DNA of 64,000 nucleotides from Chryseobacterium flavum (GCF_003385595.1 NZ_QNUE01000002.1:347874-411873); one strand, 5' to 3'; shown: positions 46,208 to 54,701, counted from the first letter of the stretch. Made by a program: numbers and translations. The notes: a model not told the origin generated them from the letters alone.

Positions 46208-47224
46208 ATGAAAAAAACTCATCCTATCTGCATTTTATTACTCTTTTTTTTCATCTTTATCAATTCACAAACCATCACCTTTATATCTGAAAAAAGTAAT
46301 ACTCCATTACCTAAAGTCTCAGTATTTGGAAAAGACGGTAACATTCTCGCATATTCTGATATTGACGGAAAAATTGAAAAGCAGTCCATACTTCCATCTC
46401 AGGAAAAATATCAGCTCGTTTACAATAATTTACCTGTAGGAATACTATCTTATTCGGATTTCGACCAGCCTGTCATTAAGATCAATGATCAGGTAAAAGA
46501 AATAGAAGCCGTCATCATTAAAAACAATAAACCATCAAAATATATTTACCTGAAAGGAAATTTTAATGCTTATGTTACGGTAAACAGTAAATTGAATGGG
46601 TATGCAGATGGAATTGTAACCTACATATTTGACAATAAAAGCAAGAAACTCAAAAGCGCTAATGTTGAGCAATATAGAATCTATAGGCTATCAGATCCCA
46701 AACAGGAAAAAAAGCAGACTTCCAGTTGGGATTATGGGAGTTCCTTAGATGTTCCAAAAATGAAAAAAGCAGGAACACTGAACGAATACAAAAAGAAAAA
46801 CATACGGATTAAGGAGCTTAAGAGTAACGCAAAAGATGAAATAGAAATAACAGGGGAATATCTTCAGCAAAAAGAATTTGCTTTATTTGGCTTCCGTTTT
46901 TTTGATATAAGGGGAATCCAGAATATTGCTTTTGAACCAGGATCAAAAAAAACACTCAAGGACCTGCTTGAATTCAATGAAATCCTCTTCATAAAACTAA
47001 AACATAAAAGTGAAGAAAACTATAATCAGATTATATCCTACGCAAACTTTTATACGACGGAGATCAGCTTTAGTAATGAAAATAATATTGAAAATGTAAA
47101 GTTCAGTCCGGAATACAGCCACTACAAAACTCCGTACTGGCAGGATCCTTCTTTCCCCAATATGCAAACCATATTCAGTTCTTTCTTTAAAGAAAATCTG
47201 AAAGAAAAACAAAACAAAAAATAA
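46208..47224 (+). CDS. Exported protein of unknown function
   Basis: A 338-aa protein with a signal peptide (about 1-20, ending INSQ). Residues 21-95 resemble a carboxypeptidase-like regulatory beta-sandwich (FISEKSNTPLPKVSVFGKDG, DIDGKIEKQSI), seen in many Bacteroidetes surface proteins. The rest is Lys-rich with no recognised domain: FNAYVTVNSKLNGYADGIVTYIF and a late FYTTEISFSNENN stretch. Length and codon use look like a real gene. It sits between the ACIII terminator and a lipoprotein gene with its own promoter. Function unknown. Confidence 0.65.
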   Translation: MKKTHPICILLLFFFIFINSQTITFISEKSNTPLPKVSVFGKDGNILAYSDIDGKIEKQSILPSQEKYQLVYNNLPVGILSYSDFDQPVIKINDQVKEIEAVIIKNNKPSKYIYLKGNFNAYVTVNSKLNGYADGIVTYIFDNKSKKLKSANVEQYRIYRLSDPKQEKKQTSSWDYGSSLDVPKMKKAGTLNEYKKKNIRIKELKSNAKDEIEITGEYLQQKEFALFGFRFFDIRGIQNIAFEPGSKKTLKDLLEFNEILFIKLKHKSEENYNQIISYANFYTTEISFSNENNIENVKFSPEYSHYKTPYWQDPSFPNMQTIFSSFFKENLKEKQNKK

Positions 47225-47249
47225 AATCCTCTATTAATAAAGGTTTTAT

Positions 47250-47257
47250 TAAATTTG
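47250..47257 (+). promoter_or_regulatory. Promoter -7 element of the lipoprotein-apt unit (TAAATTTG)
   Basis: Exact TAnnTTTG, 17 nt before the lipoprotein ATG. Confidence 0.5.
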
Positions 47258-47274
47258 CAACAAACCAAATAAAA

Positions 47275-48477
47275 ATGAAAAAGTTTTCTTTTCTACTTGT
47301 TTTCAGTCTATTGCTTTTTACAGCATGTAAGAAAGATCATGTAGATGCTACGAATACTAAAACGCTGCAGACCAGTATCAATGATATGACCTCCAGCCTG
47401 CCAACCATTAAACAGATTAAGTTTAATGAAGCTCTTTATATCCTGAAAACATTTGGTGTGGAAGCTGACGGCGATATAAATGAACTAAAAGCCCTTGGAA
47501 AACTAATTGATGGAAAGAAAGTTCCTGAGATCATGTCGCTCGCTGATGAGGTTGCTCAAAAAAATGGAATAGAATGGGCTAGTACAGCTCCACCATCACT
47601 TGGAGAAATGAATATCTTCGGAGATGACAAAGCAAAAGAAAGTGATCCTAATGATGTAAAAGCAGGAGCTTTAAGTCTTGTTACAAGACCAACCGGAGAT
47701 GATGGAAACGGAGCTCCAACCGCCATTCAGATTATTCCCCGGCTTGTGGATGCTGCCGGAAACCCGGTATCTTTCACTGGTGCAGGTCTGGAAACTACAT
47801 TAGAAGTTTTCAGTAACGGAGTAAGGCTGTCAACGGCTAAAAACCTGATGCAGGATAATAATTTTAAAGGTTTTAATCTTAAATTTTCTTCTATTCCTGC
47901 TGCAAAAGTGGTAGATAATAAAATAGATATTACGGTTTCAGTAAAAACAACGGCAAAGACTTTCAAAATGTCCAAGATCGGACTTGATGTTAATGCAGCA
48001 GCTCTTAAAGTACCTGTAGTGCCTAAAACAGATACCACAGATATATCCCAGCAACCTGGCGCTGTTATAGATCCAAACAATCCTGCAGCCACGGTACCTT
48101 CTGTTACAGAACCTGGTGCAGCTACGCCTGCAGCCCCAGCCACTCCTAAACAGCCAACAACTGACCCTAAAAATACGGTAAGTAAATTTTTAAACAGTGT
48201 AAGCTCTCAAAACCTTAAGGCAGCTTATGACGTTTCCAATAATCCAAGCTGGGGAAGCTATGAATCTTTTTCAAACCCTACTTCAGGATTCGGATCTGTA
48301 AAAAACGTAAGTGTGAAAAACATTACAACAAATGCTGCAAATCCTAATGGAGCCAGTGTAAATGCTACTTACGATGTCACAGATAAAAATGGCAAAACGA
48401 CTTCTTTGAAGGTAACATTCGGACTTAAAAATGTAAATGGAGACTGGAAAATTTCCAGCTATAAAATAAATCAATAA
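47275..48477 (+). CDS. Lipoprotein of unknown function
   Basis: A 400-aa lipoprotein (MKKFSFLLVFSLLLFTAC, Cys18). The N-terminal half contains a helical segment and a region that may be beta-rich. A Pro/Ala/Thr linker (about 255-305) follows, and the last 100 residues (about 303-400) resemble a small nuclear-transport-factor-2-like or DUF4878-type domain: NTVSKFLNSVSSQNLKAAYDVS, ending VTFGLKNVNGDWKISSYKINQ (recognised by GDWKISSY). The gene abuts apt exactly (TAA then ATG), so the two are probably cotranscribed. No function can be assigned. Confidence 0.65.
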   Translation: MKKFSFLLVFSLLLFTACKKDHVDATNTKTLQTSINDMTSSLPTIKQIKFNEALYILKTFGVEADGDINELKALGKLIDGKKVPEIMSLADEVAQKNGIEWASTAPPSLGEMNIFGDDKAKESDPNDVKAGALSLVTRPTGDDGNGAPTAIQIIPRLVDAAGNPVSFTGAGLETTLEVFSNGVRLSTAKNLMQDNNFKGFNLKFSSIPAAKVVDNKIDITVSVKTTAKTFKMSKIGLDVNAAALKVPVVPKTDTTDISQQPGAVIDPNNPAATVPSVTEPGAATPAAPATPKQPTTDPKNTVSKFLNSVSSQNLKAAYDVSNNPSWGSYESFSNPTSGFGSVKNVSVKNITTNAANPNGASVNATYDVTDKNGKTTSLKVTFGLKNVNGDWKISSYKINQ

Positions 48478-49014
48478 ATGGCTTCAGCAGATCTGATAAA
48501 AAAATTAGAAAATACCATTGAAAATATCCCTGATTTTCCAATTCCCGGTATTCAGTTTAAAGATATTTCGCCTATTTTTTTAGACCCTAAACTTTATGAA
48601 GAAGTAATTGCTGATCTGGCTGCAGCCAGTAAAGGGAAAGTAGATGCTGTATGCGGAATAGAAAGCCGGGGTTATTTATTTGGAATTGCTATTGCAGTGG
48701 CGCTGGAAGTACCATTCATTCTGATCCGGAAAAAGGGTAAGCTGCCTCCTCCTATTATTTCTGAAAAATATGACCTGGAATATGGAAGTGCTGAAATAGA
48801 GACCCGCGAAGGACAAATCAAAAAAGGTCAGAGAATATTAATTCATGATGACCTTCTTGCAACCGGAGGAACTACAGAAGCAGCAGCAAAACTGATAGAA
48901 AAACAAGGGGCTACAGTAGCTCAGTTTAGTTTCCTTATTGGACTCAAAAGCTTAAATGGTGATGAAAAACTAAAAAAATTCGGTGCTGAGGTTTACCATA
49001 TATTGGAATACTGA
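48478..49014 (+). CDS. apt: Adenine phosphoribosyltransferase
   Basis: Salvages adenine to AMP using PRPP. The 178-aa length fits; the PRPP-binding loop is ILIHDDLLATGGTTEAA, with FPIPGIQFKDISPIF and GIESRGYLFG as the other family blocks. The start directly follows the upstream lipoprotein stop, and a hairpin terminator follows. Confidence 0.95.
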   Translation: MASADLIKKLENTIENIPDFPIPGIQFKDISPIFLDPKLYEEVIADLAAASKGKVDAVCGIESRGYLFGIAIAVALEVPFILIRKKGKLPPPIISEKYDLEYGSAEIETREGQIKKGQRILIHDDLLATGGTTEAAAKLIEKQGATVAQFSFLIGLKSLNGDEKLKKFGAEVYHILEY

Positions 49015-49031
49015 TTTTTGATAAAAAATTA

Positions 49032-49060
49032 ATGCTTCGTAAATGACGTTTACGAAGTAT
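49032..49060 (+). terminator. Terminator of apt
   Basis: ATGCTTCGTAAA pairs with TTTACGAAGTAT (one G-T pair) around TGACG, then TTTT. Confidence 0.75.
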
Positions 49061-49140
49061 TTTTATAATTAAATAGTAATAATTCAGGATATTTAAGGAA
49101 TAATGCACCTAAAGTATTTTGTAAATCATTAAGAAACAAT

Positions 49141-49148
49141 TAAATTTG
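49141..49148 (+). promoter_or_regulatory. Promoter -7 element (TAAATTTG)
   Basis: Exact TAnnTTTG, 21 nt before the TPR protein gene. Confidence 0.5.
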
Positions 49149-49169
49149 CAATTCAATTTTTAAGAATTT

Positions 49170-49877
49170 ATGGCAAAATTGGGAAAGAATGCTCAACATG
49201 AGCAAGAAGGTAAAGAAACAGTTGAGTTCTTTAAAGACCTTGACAGAGAGGCTTTAAATGCTGAAAGGCTTCTTGAGAGATATTCAAAACCTTTAGGTAT
49301 TGTATTGGGAGCTTTAGTTTTAGGAGTTCTTGGCTTCTTTGCATACAAGCAATTTGTAGTTGCTCCTAAGAACGCTGAAGCTGTAAAAAGTTTCCTTGCT
49401 GCTCAAAAGAATCTTACAGAAGGTAAAGATAAAGAGGCATTAGGAGGAAAGTCTGCTGCAAATCCTGGTTTCGTGGGTACTTATAATGATTATTCAGGAA
49501 CAAGTGTAGGTCAGCTTTCAGCTTACAATGCTGGTTTACTTAAGTTCAAAGAAGGAAAATTCCAGGAAGCATATGATCTTCTGGATAAATTTTCTTCGGA
49601 TAACAAAACATTAATGGCCCTGAAATATGGAGCTATGGCAGATGCTAAATCAGGTCTTAACAAAAATGATGAAGCTCTGGCTTTATTAGATAAAGCAGCA
49701 ACAGCATCTGATGACCCATACACCACTTATTTCTTTACAAGAAAGGCAGGTATTGTAGCATTAGGACTAAAAAAGAATCCTGAAGCTAAAAAGTACTTCA
49801 CTACAATTGATGAAAAATATCAGGATTATGACAATGGAATGTCTGATTCTTATATTGAAATGACTAAATATTATTAA
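49170..49877 (+). CDS. Membrane-anchored TPR protein (YfgM-like)
   Basis: A 235-aa protein with a charged cytoplasmic N-terminus, one membrane helix (about 41-64, PLGIVLGALVLGVLGFFAY) and a periplasmic region with TPR-like repeats (from about 110: YNAGLLKFKEGKFQEAYDLL, MADAKSGLNKNDEALALLDKA). This architecture resembles YfgM-type periplasmic chaperone partners of the translocon. It lies 3 bp before ribH and has its own promoter. Exact role unknown. Confidence 0.78.
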   Translation: MAKLGKNAQHEQEGKETVEFFKDLDREALNAERLLERYSKPLGIVLGALVLGVLGFFAYKQFVVAPKNAEAVKSFLAAQKNLTEGKDKEALGGKSAANPGFVGTYNDYSGTSVGQLSAYNAGLLKFKEGKFQEAYDLLDKFSSDNKTLMALKYGAMADAKSGLNKNDEALALLDKAATASDDPYTTYFFTRKAGIVALGLKKNPEAKKYFTTIDEKYQDYDNGMSDSYIEMTKYY

Positions 49878-49880
49878 AAA

Positions 49881-50399
49881 ATGGCAACAGTTAATCTTTC
49901 CGATTACAAGCCACTTCATATAACCAATGCCGAAGATTTTTCTATCGGCATTGTTTTTTCTGAGTGGAATGATTTTGTAACGTACAATCTTCGTGATGCA
50001 GCTTTAGAAATTCTTGAAAAAGAAGGCGTAAAACCTGAAAATATCAAACTTTTTTCCGTACCCGGAGCTTTTGAATTAAGTTATGCCAGTATGCAGCTTT
50101 GTAAAGAAAGAAAATACGATGCTGTAATTTCGATAGGATGTGTTATCCGTGGCGAAACTCCTCATTTTGATTATGTATGCTCTGCTGTAGCACAGGGAAT
50201 AAAGGATTGCAACATCATGACTGACACACCTACAATCTTCTGTGTACTGACGGATGATACCAAAGAACAATCTATTGCAAGAAGCGGTGGTAACCTGGGG
50301 AACAAAGGCGTTGAAGCCGCTGTAACAGCTTTACAGATGATTGACTTCAAAAGGAAGCTTTCAGATAAAAAAGGGAATATCGGTTTCGGAAACTCATAA
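49881..50399 (+). CDS. ribH: 6,7-dimethyl-8-ribityllumazine synthase
   Basis: Makes the penultimate intermediate of riboflavin from a pyrimidinedione and a C4 phosphate. The 172-aa protein has the family motifs FSVPGAFELSYA, ISIGCVIRGETPHFDYVC with the catalytic His, and NKGVEAAVTAL. The other rib genes are not in this window; it is coupled to the TPR gene. Confidence 0.95.
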   Translation: MATVNLSDYKPLHITNAEDFSIGIVFSEWNDFVTYNLRDAALEILEKEGVKPENIKLFSVPGAFELSYASMQLCKERKYDAVISIGCVIRGETPHFDYVCSAVAQGIKDCNIMTDTPTIFCVLTDDTKEQSIARSGGNLGNKGVEAAVTALQMIDFKRKLSDKKGNIGFGNS

Positions 50400-50423
50400 T
50401 TGAGTAAAACTTAACAGCATACA

Positions 50424-50443
50424 GGACTATTTTAATAGTCCTT
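50424..50443 (+). terminator. Terminator of ribH
   Basis: AGGACTA pairs with TAGTCCT around TTTTAA, followed by TTTTT. The rest of the 212-bp gap up to the next gene shows only a promoter box. Confidence 0.75.
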
Positions 50444-50579
50444 TTTTATTGAATTGTAAAACCTTTCTGACAAACAATAGAATGACAACCTCTGCAAAGC
50501 TTCACCTCTTTAAATTCATAAATCTTACTAATAAGAGCGATATTTTATTTTTTTTATGTTAAAACTTGCGTACAAAAAC

Positions 50580-50587
50580 TATCTTTG
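50580..50587 (+). promoter_or_regulatory. Promoter -7 element (TATCTTTG)
   Basis: Exact TAnnTTTG, 24 nt before the LTA-synthase-like gene. Confidence 0.5.
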
Positions 50588-50611
50588 CAAAAATTATAAA
50601 AACAGCCCGAC

Positions 50612-52690
50612 ATGTTTTTAAAAAAAATAAAACCCTTCCTATATTTAGGCGTTTTTTATCTTGCTATTTCTCTTATAATAAGGATTATATTCTTTTTTCA
50701 TCCTATTACCACTGCCAGTTTTGGCTTTTTCGAAGTTCTAAAAGTTCTCTTTATCGGGCTTCTGAATGACATCTTTGTATTCATACTGGCCAGTTCATTA
50801 TTAGCACTTTATTTTTTATTTCTTTCCAACTCAAAATATAAAAAGCCATATGGCTATATCATTTTGAGTGTACTTATCCTGTTCTTCCTTTACGTATGGC
50901 TTATTCCAAACAACATATTCAAACAGTACGGGGGATCAATAATGGAAATAACTATGGCATTTGTAGGAATGAAAATAGTTTTCTTTGGATTGATGCTTTT
51001 TCTTCCCGCTCAAAGGATAAAGATCCGTAATGCGCTATATTTTATTACACTCCTCCTGTATGTCCTTCTCATTATTTTCAATGGAGTAAGCGAATACTTT
51101 TTTTACAATGAGTTTGGTGTACGTTATAATTTCATTGCAGTTGATTATCTGATCTATACCAACGAAGTGATCGGAAATATCATGGAAAGCTATCCGGTTA
51201 TTCCACTTTTTTCTGCGATACTGATTGTTACCATATCCATTACTTTATTAATTTATAAAAAGACAAAAGAAGAACTGCTGGAGTTACCTGACTTTAAACA
51301 AAAAATGGTCTTATTGGGGACTTTTATGGTACTCTGTGCAATGAGTTTGCTGGCCATACCATCACTCATGCAGATCAAATCCGGTAATGTATTTGCAGAT
51401 GAGATCGAAGCCAATGGAATTCCTAAATTTTACTGGGCTTTTACCCATAATGAGCTTGACTATTTCCAGTTCTACCCACAAATCAGCCAGAAACAGGCAG
51501 AAAAGAATTTTTTAAGCCAATACTCACAACAGGTCTTGTTAAGAAATATTACAGCAGATCAGCCTGAAACCAAAAAAAATGTAGTCCTTATTTCTATCGA
51601 AAGCCTTTCTGCTGATTTTATGGAACATTATGGAAATACTGAAAAGATAACACCGTTTCTGGATAGCCTGGCAGAAAAATCACTGATGTTTACCAATCTG
51701 TACGCTACAGGTAACCGTACGGTTCGCGGCCTGGAAGCTTTAACGCTTTGTATTCCTCCTACTGCAGGAGAGAGTGTCATCAAAAGGAATGACAATAAAA
51801 ATAAATTTACAACCGGAAATGTTTTCAAATCCAAAGGATATGATGTCAGGTTTTTATATGGAGGATACAGTTATTTTGATAATATGCAGGATTTCTTTGA
51901 AGGAAATGGCTATGGTATTGTAGACCGGAATAATTTTAAGCCTGAAGAAATTACTTTCGCCAATGTATGGGGTGTTTCGGATGAAGATATGGCCAGGAAA
52001 GCAATACAGGTTATGAATGCAGAAGCAAAATCCGGAAAACCATTCTTTAACCACTGGATGACTGTTTCCAATCACAGACCATTCACCTACCCGGATGGAA
52101 GAATAGACATTCCCGGAACATCAAAATCCCGTGAAGGAGGGGTAAAATATACGGATTACTCCCTTAGGCTGTTCTTTAATATGGCTAAAAAACAAAACTG
52201 GTATAAAAATACAGTCTTTGTAATTATTGCAGATCACTGTGCATCAAGTGCCGGAAATACAGAACTGCCGATGGACAAATACCGAATCCCTGCTCTGGTT
52301 TTTTCAGAAGGTTTTATCCAACCTCAAAAATTTGACAAACTGATGTCTCAGATTGATGTGATGCCAACGGTTTTCGGTCTTTTAAACTTTAGCTACCAAT
52401 CCAGGTTTTTAGGCCAGGACGTTCTTAAACAGGAATTTCAGCCTAAAGCTTATATTGCTACCTATCAGGACCTGGGCTTTGTAAAAGACGGGCATTTAAC
52501 GATTATCTCTCCGATAAAAAAGATAAAACAATACTCTTTAGAGCTGGAAAAAAGTAACTTAGCTCCGGAATTTAAGCTTTACTATACAGAAAAACTATTG
52601 AAAAACATAGATCAAAAGCTGGTAAATGATGCCATATCTGCCTACCAGTCCACATCATACTGGTTACAGACCAAACAACTTAACAGATAA
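50612..52690 (+). CDS. LTA-synthase-family phosphotransferase (sulfatase fold)
   Basis: A 692-aa inner-membrane enzyme with about five N-terminal helices (to about residue 250) and a periplasmic alkaline-phosphatase/sulfatase-fold domain. Visible metal-site elements are VVLISIESLSADFMEH (Glu/Asp ligand region), the threonine nucleophile region ATGNRTVRGLE, HWMTVSNHRPF and FVIIADHCAS. In Gram-negative bacteria this family adds phosphoglycerol or phosphoethanolamine to envelope glycans or lipids; the acceptor here is unknown. Confidence 0.87.
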   Translation: MFLKKIKPFLYLGVFYLAISLIIRIIFFFHPITTASFGFFEVLKVLFIGLLNDIFVFILASSLLALYFLFLSNSKYKKPYGYIILSVLILFFLYVWLIPNNIFKQYGGSIMEITMAFVGMKIVFFGLMLFLPAQRIKIRNALYFITLLLYVLLIIFNGVSEYFFYNEFGVRYNFIAVDYLIYTNEVIGNIMESYPVIPLFSAILIVTISITLLIYKKTKEELLELPDFKQKMVLLGTFMVLCAMSLLAIPSLMQIKSGNVFADEIEANGIPKFYWAFTHNELDYFQFYPQISQKQAEKNFLSQYSQQVLLRNITADQPETKKNVVLISIESLSADFMEHYGNTEKITPFLDSLAEKSLMFTNLYATGNRTVRGLEALTLCIPPTAGESVIKRNDNKNKFTTGNVFKSKGYDVRFLYGGYSYFDNMQDFFEGNGYGIVDRNNFKPEEITFANVWGVSDEDMARKAIQVMNAEAKSGKPFFNHWMTVSNHRPFTYPDGRIDIPGTSKSREGGVKYTDYSLRLFFNMAKKQNWYKNTVFVIIADHCASSAGNTELPMDKYRIPALVFSEGFIQPQKFDKLMSQIDVMPTVFGLLNFSYQSRFLGQDVLKQEFQPKAYIATYQDLGFVKDGHLTIISPIKKIKQYSLELEKSNLAPEFKLYYTEKLLKNIDQKLVNDAISAYQSTSYWLQTKQLNR

Positions 52691-52756
52691 ATATTTAAAT
52701 ATTTTATTCCCTTGATTTAACTTAAAATATTTAAATTAACCAATAAATTTATTACT

Positions 52757-53614
52757 ATGAAATGGACAGACGACAGAGGCGGAAACGTTGATGACCGCCG
52801 TGGTTCCGGAGGCGGAGGAATGATCGTAGGCGGAGGCCTTGGAACATTAATTATAGCTGCTATTGTTTTCTTTTTAGGAGGTGATCCTTCAGGTATACTT
52901 AATTCCGGCAGTGTGCAATCCTCCGGAAATACCGGAGAGCAAAGAGAACTTACAGCCAGTGAAAAACAAATCGGTGAGATGGTCAAAATGATGGATGCCT
53001 GGAACAGCCAGACCTGGAGCCAGGTTTTTAAAGAAAACGGGATGACCTATACCGATCCGGGGATTGTGCTTTTTGAAAATACAACAAATACAGCATGTGG
53101 AACTGCCCAGTCTGCCATGGGTCCTTTCTACTGCCCTGCAGACCAGAAGGTATATATGGATATGAGCTTTTTTAACGAATTACAGCAAAGGTTTGGAGCA
53201 CAGGTTACAGAATTTACGGTAGCTTATGTTCTTGCCCATGAAGTAGGCCACCATGTCCAGACTCTTTTAGGTACTACACAAAAAGTAGATGCCCTCAGAA
53301 GAAGCGGAAGATATTCTGAGGCAGAAATGAACAGGGTATCGGTTGCTACAGAACTACAGGCTGATTTTTATGCAGGGGTTTGGGCCAGACGAACAGATGA
53401 CACCAAACATATTCTGGAACCCGGAGACATTCAGTCTGCCATTGACGCAGCACAGGCTGTTGGAGATGATAATATCCAAAAAAGATCCCAGGGATATGTA
53501 AATCAGGAAAGCTTTACCCACGGATCTTCAGCCCAGCGTAAAGAATGGTTCATGAAGGGTTACAATACCGGAGATATCAGACAAGGAGATACCTTCAACC
53601 AGCTCTTAAAATAA
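52757..53614 (+). CDS. ypfJ: YpfJ-family neutral zinc metallopeptidase
   Basis: A 285-aa membrane protein with a Gly-rich N-terminus, one helix (about 22-42) and a zinc peptidase domain with HEVGHH (161-166) and a conserved LQADFYAGVWA segment holding the likely third ligand. Family members (KPN_02809/YpfJ type) have no settled role. Residues 1-6 (MKWTDD) match the family N-terminus. A strong terminator follows. Confidence 0.9.
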   Translation: MKWTDDRGGNVDDRRGSGGGGMIVGGGLGTLIIAAIVFFLGGDPSGILNSGSVQSSGNTGEQRELTASEKQIGEMVKMMDAWNSQTWSQVFKENGMTYTDPGIVLFENTTNTACGTAQSAMGPFYCPADQKVYMDMSFFNELQQRFGAQVTEFTVAYVLAHEVGHHVQTLLGTTQKVDALRRSGRYSEAEMNRVSVATELQADFYAGVWARRTDDTKHILEPGDIQSAIDAAQAVGDDNIQKRSQGYVNQESFTHGSSAQRKEWFMKGYNTGDIRQGDTFNQLLK

Positions 53615-53638
53615 AAGAGAACTTATTATACAACATTT

Positions 53639-53661
53639 ACCCCCTGAAATTATCAGGGGGT
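53639..53661 (+). terminator. Terminator of ypfJ
   Basis: ACCCCCTGA pairs perfectly with TCAGGGGGT around AATTA, then TATTTTTTTT. Confidence 0.88.
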
Positions 53662-53719
53662 TATTTTTTTTCTTTATTAGAAATTCTAAAGTCTTCATAT
53701 TGTATGCTCTTCGCCTTAT

Positions 53720-53735
53720 TTGTATATGTGTACAA
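53720..53735. repeat. Inverted repeat TTGTA-N6-TACAA
   Basis: Seen directly. It has the same half-sites as the repeat upstream of the export genes at 54902-54915. Confidence 0.5.
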
Positions 53736-53862
53736 TAGAAAATAAGTATGCACATTACAATTTTACCTTAATTATTCTCCAATAGAATAATTCTCCATAT
53801 ACTATTTTTTCGATTTATTTATAATTTAACAAATTATAACATTTCAAAATTAAGTTTATATG

Positions 53863-53878
53863 CATACAATATTGTATG
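53863..53878. repeat. 16-bp perfect palindrome CATACAATATTGTATG
   Basis: Self-complementary over all 16 bases, 36 bp upstream of the TTG of the putative peptide-gene promoter. Candidate regulator-binding site. Confidence 0.55.
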
Positions 53879-53913
53879 TAAATCTGCAACATAATTACAA
53901 ATAATATAAACAA

Positions 53914-53940
53914 TTGGAATAAAATTTATATTTATTTTTG
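53914..53940 (+). promoter_or_regulatory. Promoter of the GG-peptide genes
   Basis: TTG at 53914-53916 and TATTTTTG at 53933-53940 with a 16-nt spacer, slightly short of the usual range. It would give a leader of about 115 nt before the first peptide ATG. Confidence 0.5.
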
Positions 53941-53946
53941 AAATCA

Positions 53947-53958
53947 TTCAACGTTGAA
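53947..53958. repeat. 12-bp palindrome TTCAACGTTGAA near the transcription start
   Basis: Perfect palindrome immediately after the -7 box, where a repressor could block transcription or the RNA could fold. Confidence 0.45.
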
Positions 53959-54016
53959 ATATTTACCATTGGTCTTAGGAGTGCACAGTAATAGGATCTA
54001 AAACAGGTAAACTATA

Positions 54017-54030
54017 TCTGGATATCCAGA
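54017..54030. repeat. 14-bp palindrome TCTGGATATCCAGA in the leader
   Basis: Perfect palindrome 32 bp before the first peptide ATG. It could be an operator or an RNA hairpin. Confidence 0.45.
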
Positions 54031-54062
54031 CAAATGAACTATTTAATTAAAATTTAAAGAAA

Positions 54063-54224
54063 ATGAAAAAACTAAATGTTTCGCAAATGGAAGATTTGCA
54101 AGGCGGAAGTATCCGCGACTGTAATATAACAGCAATTATTGCTGGAGGAGTAGGTGCTATTATCCCAGCCGTTGGCGTGGGAGCAGGGATCTGGGCCCTT
54201 GGTTGTTATCTTTATTCAATGTAA
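54063..54224 (+). CDS. Double-glycine leader peptide 1 (bacteriocin-like precursor)
   Basis: A 53-aa precursor. The leader MKKLNVSQMEDLQGG ends in Gly14-Gly15 with hydrophobic residues at the positions usual for C39 peptidase recognition (V6, M9, L12). The predicted mature peptide of 38 residues starts SIRDC, is hydrophobic and Gly-rich (AGGVGAI, GVGAG at 38-42 is a GxxxG motif), and has two cysteines, Cys20 and Cys48 of the precursor, that could form a disulfide. The peptide would be cut and exported by the C39 ABC transporter encoded 2 kb downstream. Whether it is a toxin or a signal is not shown. Confidence 0.75.
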   Translation: MKKLNVSQMEDLQGGSIRDCNITAIIAGGVGAIIPAVGVGAGIWALGCYLYSM

Positions 54225-54240
54225 ATATAAAATACACATT

Positions 54241-54384
54241 ATGAAAAAGTTAGAAAATAAAAACATGGAAGCCATAAAAGGAGGAAGTCCTAAAGACTGC
54301 TGGAATGGAGCGGTTGTTGCAACATTGATTAATCCTGTTTTTGGCTATAACCTGGCATGGTCTTGCTGGGTTTCATCCTGGTAA
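54241..54384 (+). CDS. Double-glycine leader peptide 2 (bacteriocin-like precursor)
   Basis: A 47-aa precursor starting 16 bp after peptide 1. The leader MKKLENKNMEAIKGG aligns with that of peptide 1 without gaps. The predicted mature 32-mer starts SPKDC and ends SCWVSSW; cysteines 20 and 42 of the precursor could pair. It is rich in Trp (four) and hydrophobic residues. The frame is open upstream to 54154, but the leader match fixes the ATG at 54241. Tandem peptides with a common leader suggest a two-peptide (class IIb-like) product or two independent products. Confidence 0.75.
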   Translation: MKKLENKNMEAIKGGSPKDCWNGAVVATLINPVFGYNLAWSCWVSSW

Positions 54385-54392
54385 ATAATATT

Positions 54393-54638
54393 ATGGCAGC
54401 GTCAACACAACTTAAAGAGAAAAGGAGTTTAATTATCTTATTTTATATTCCTGTTTTATATATGGCCTATCATATATCTGCATTATCCTTCGGGGCATAT
54501 ACATTCTTTTTTATTGTTGGTATGTCCTGTCTGTTTACATTAATAATAAGTAAAAATACCACTTTTAAAGATATTGTTTTCTCCATCATATGTGGCCTTT
54601 CAATATTTTTTACAGGTTTTTTACTTTATAATATGTAG
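54393..54638 (+). CDS. Small membrane protein, candidate immunity protein
   Basis: An 81-aa protein with about three hydrophobic helices (about 13-28, 29-50 and 59-80) and a basic N-terminus (QLKEKRS). It starts 9 bp after peptide 2 and ends before a terminator, so it shares their transcript. Size, topology and position are those of many bacteriocin immunity proteins. I know of no homologue; the role is inference. The frame opens at 54357 inside peptide 2; the ATG at 54393 is more likely. Confidence 0.55.
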   Translation: MAASTQLKEKRSLIILFYIPVLYMAYHISALSFGAYTFFFIVGMSCLFTLIISKNTTFKDIVFSIICGLSIFFTGFLLYNM

Positions 54639-54701
54639 AAGGAATATTAGTCTTATTTATAATAAGGATGATATATTATTTATTAACTATTGGTTTTATT
54701 T

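Larger units (their letters stand above)
53662..53932. other. AT-rich upstream region of the peptide locus with two inverted repeats
   Basis: No ORF is evident. It contains TTGTA-N6-TACAA at 53720-53735 and a 16-bp perfect palindrome CATACAATATTGTATG at 53863-53878, both built from the TTGTA/TACAA half-site. A TTG at 53914-53916 may be the -33 element of the next promoter. Confidence 0.5.

Noticed and set aside
54154..54240. Upstream extension of GG-peptide 2 in the same frame
   Set aside because: It overlaps peptide 1 in another frame, and the exact leader alignment fixes the start at 54241.
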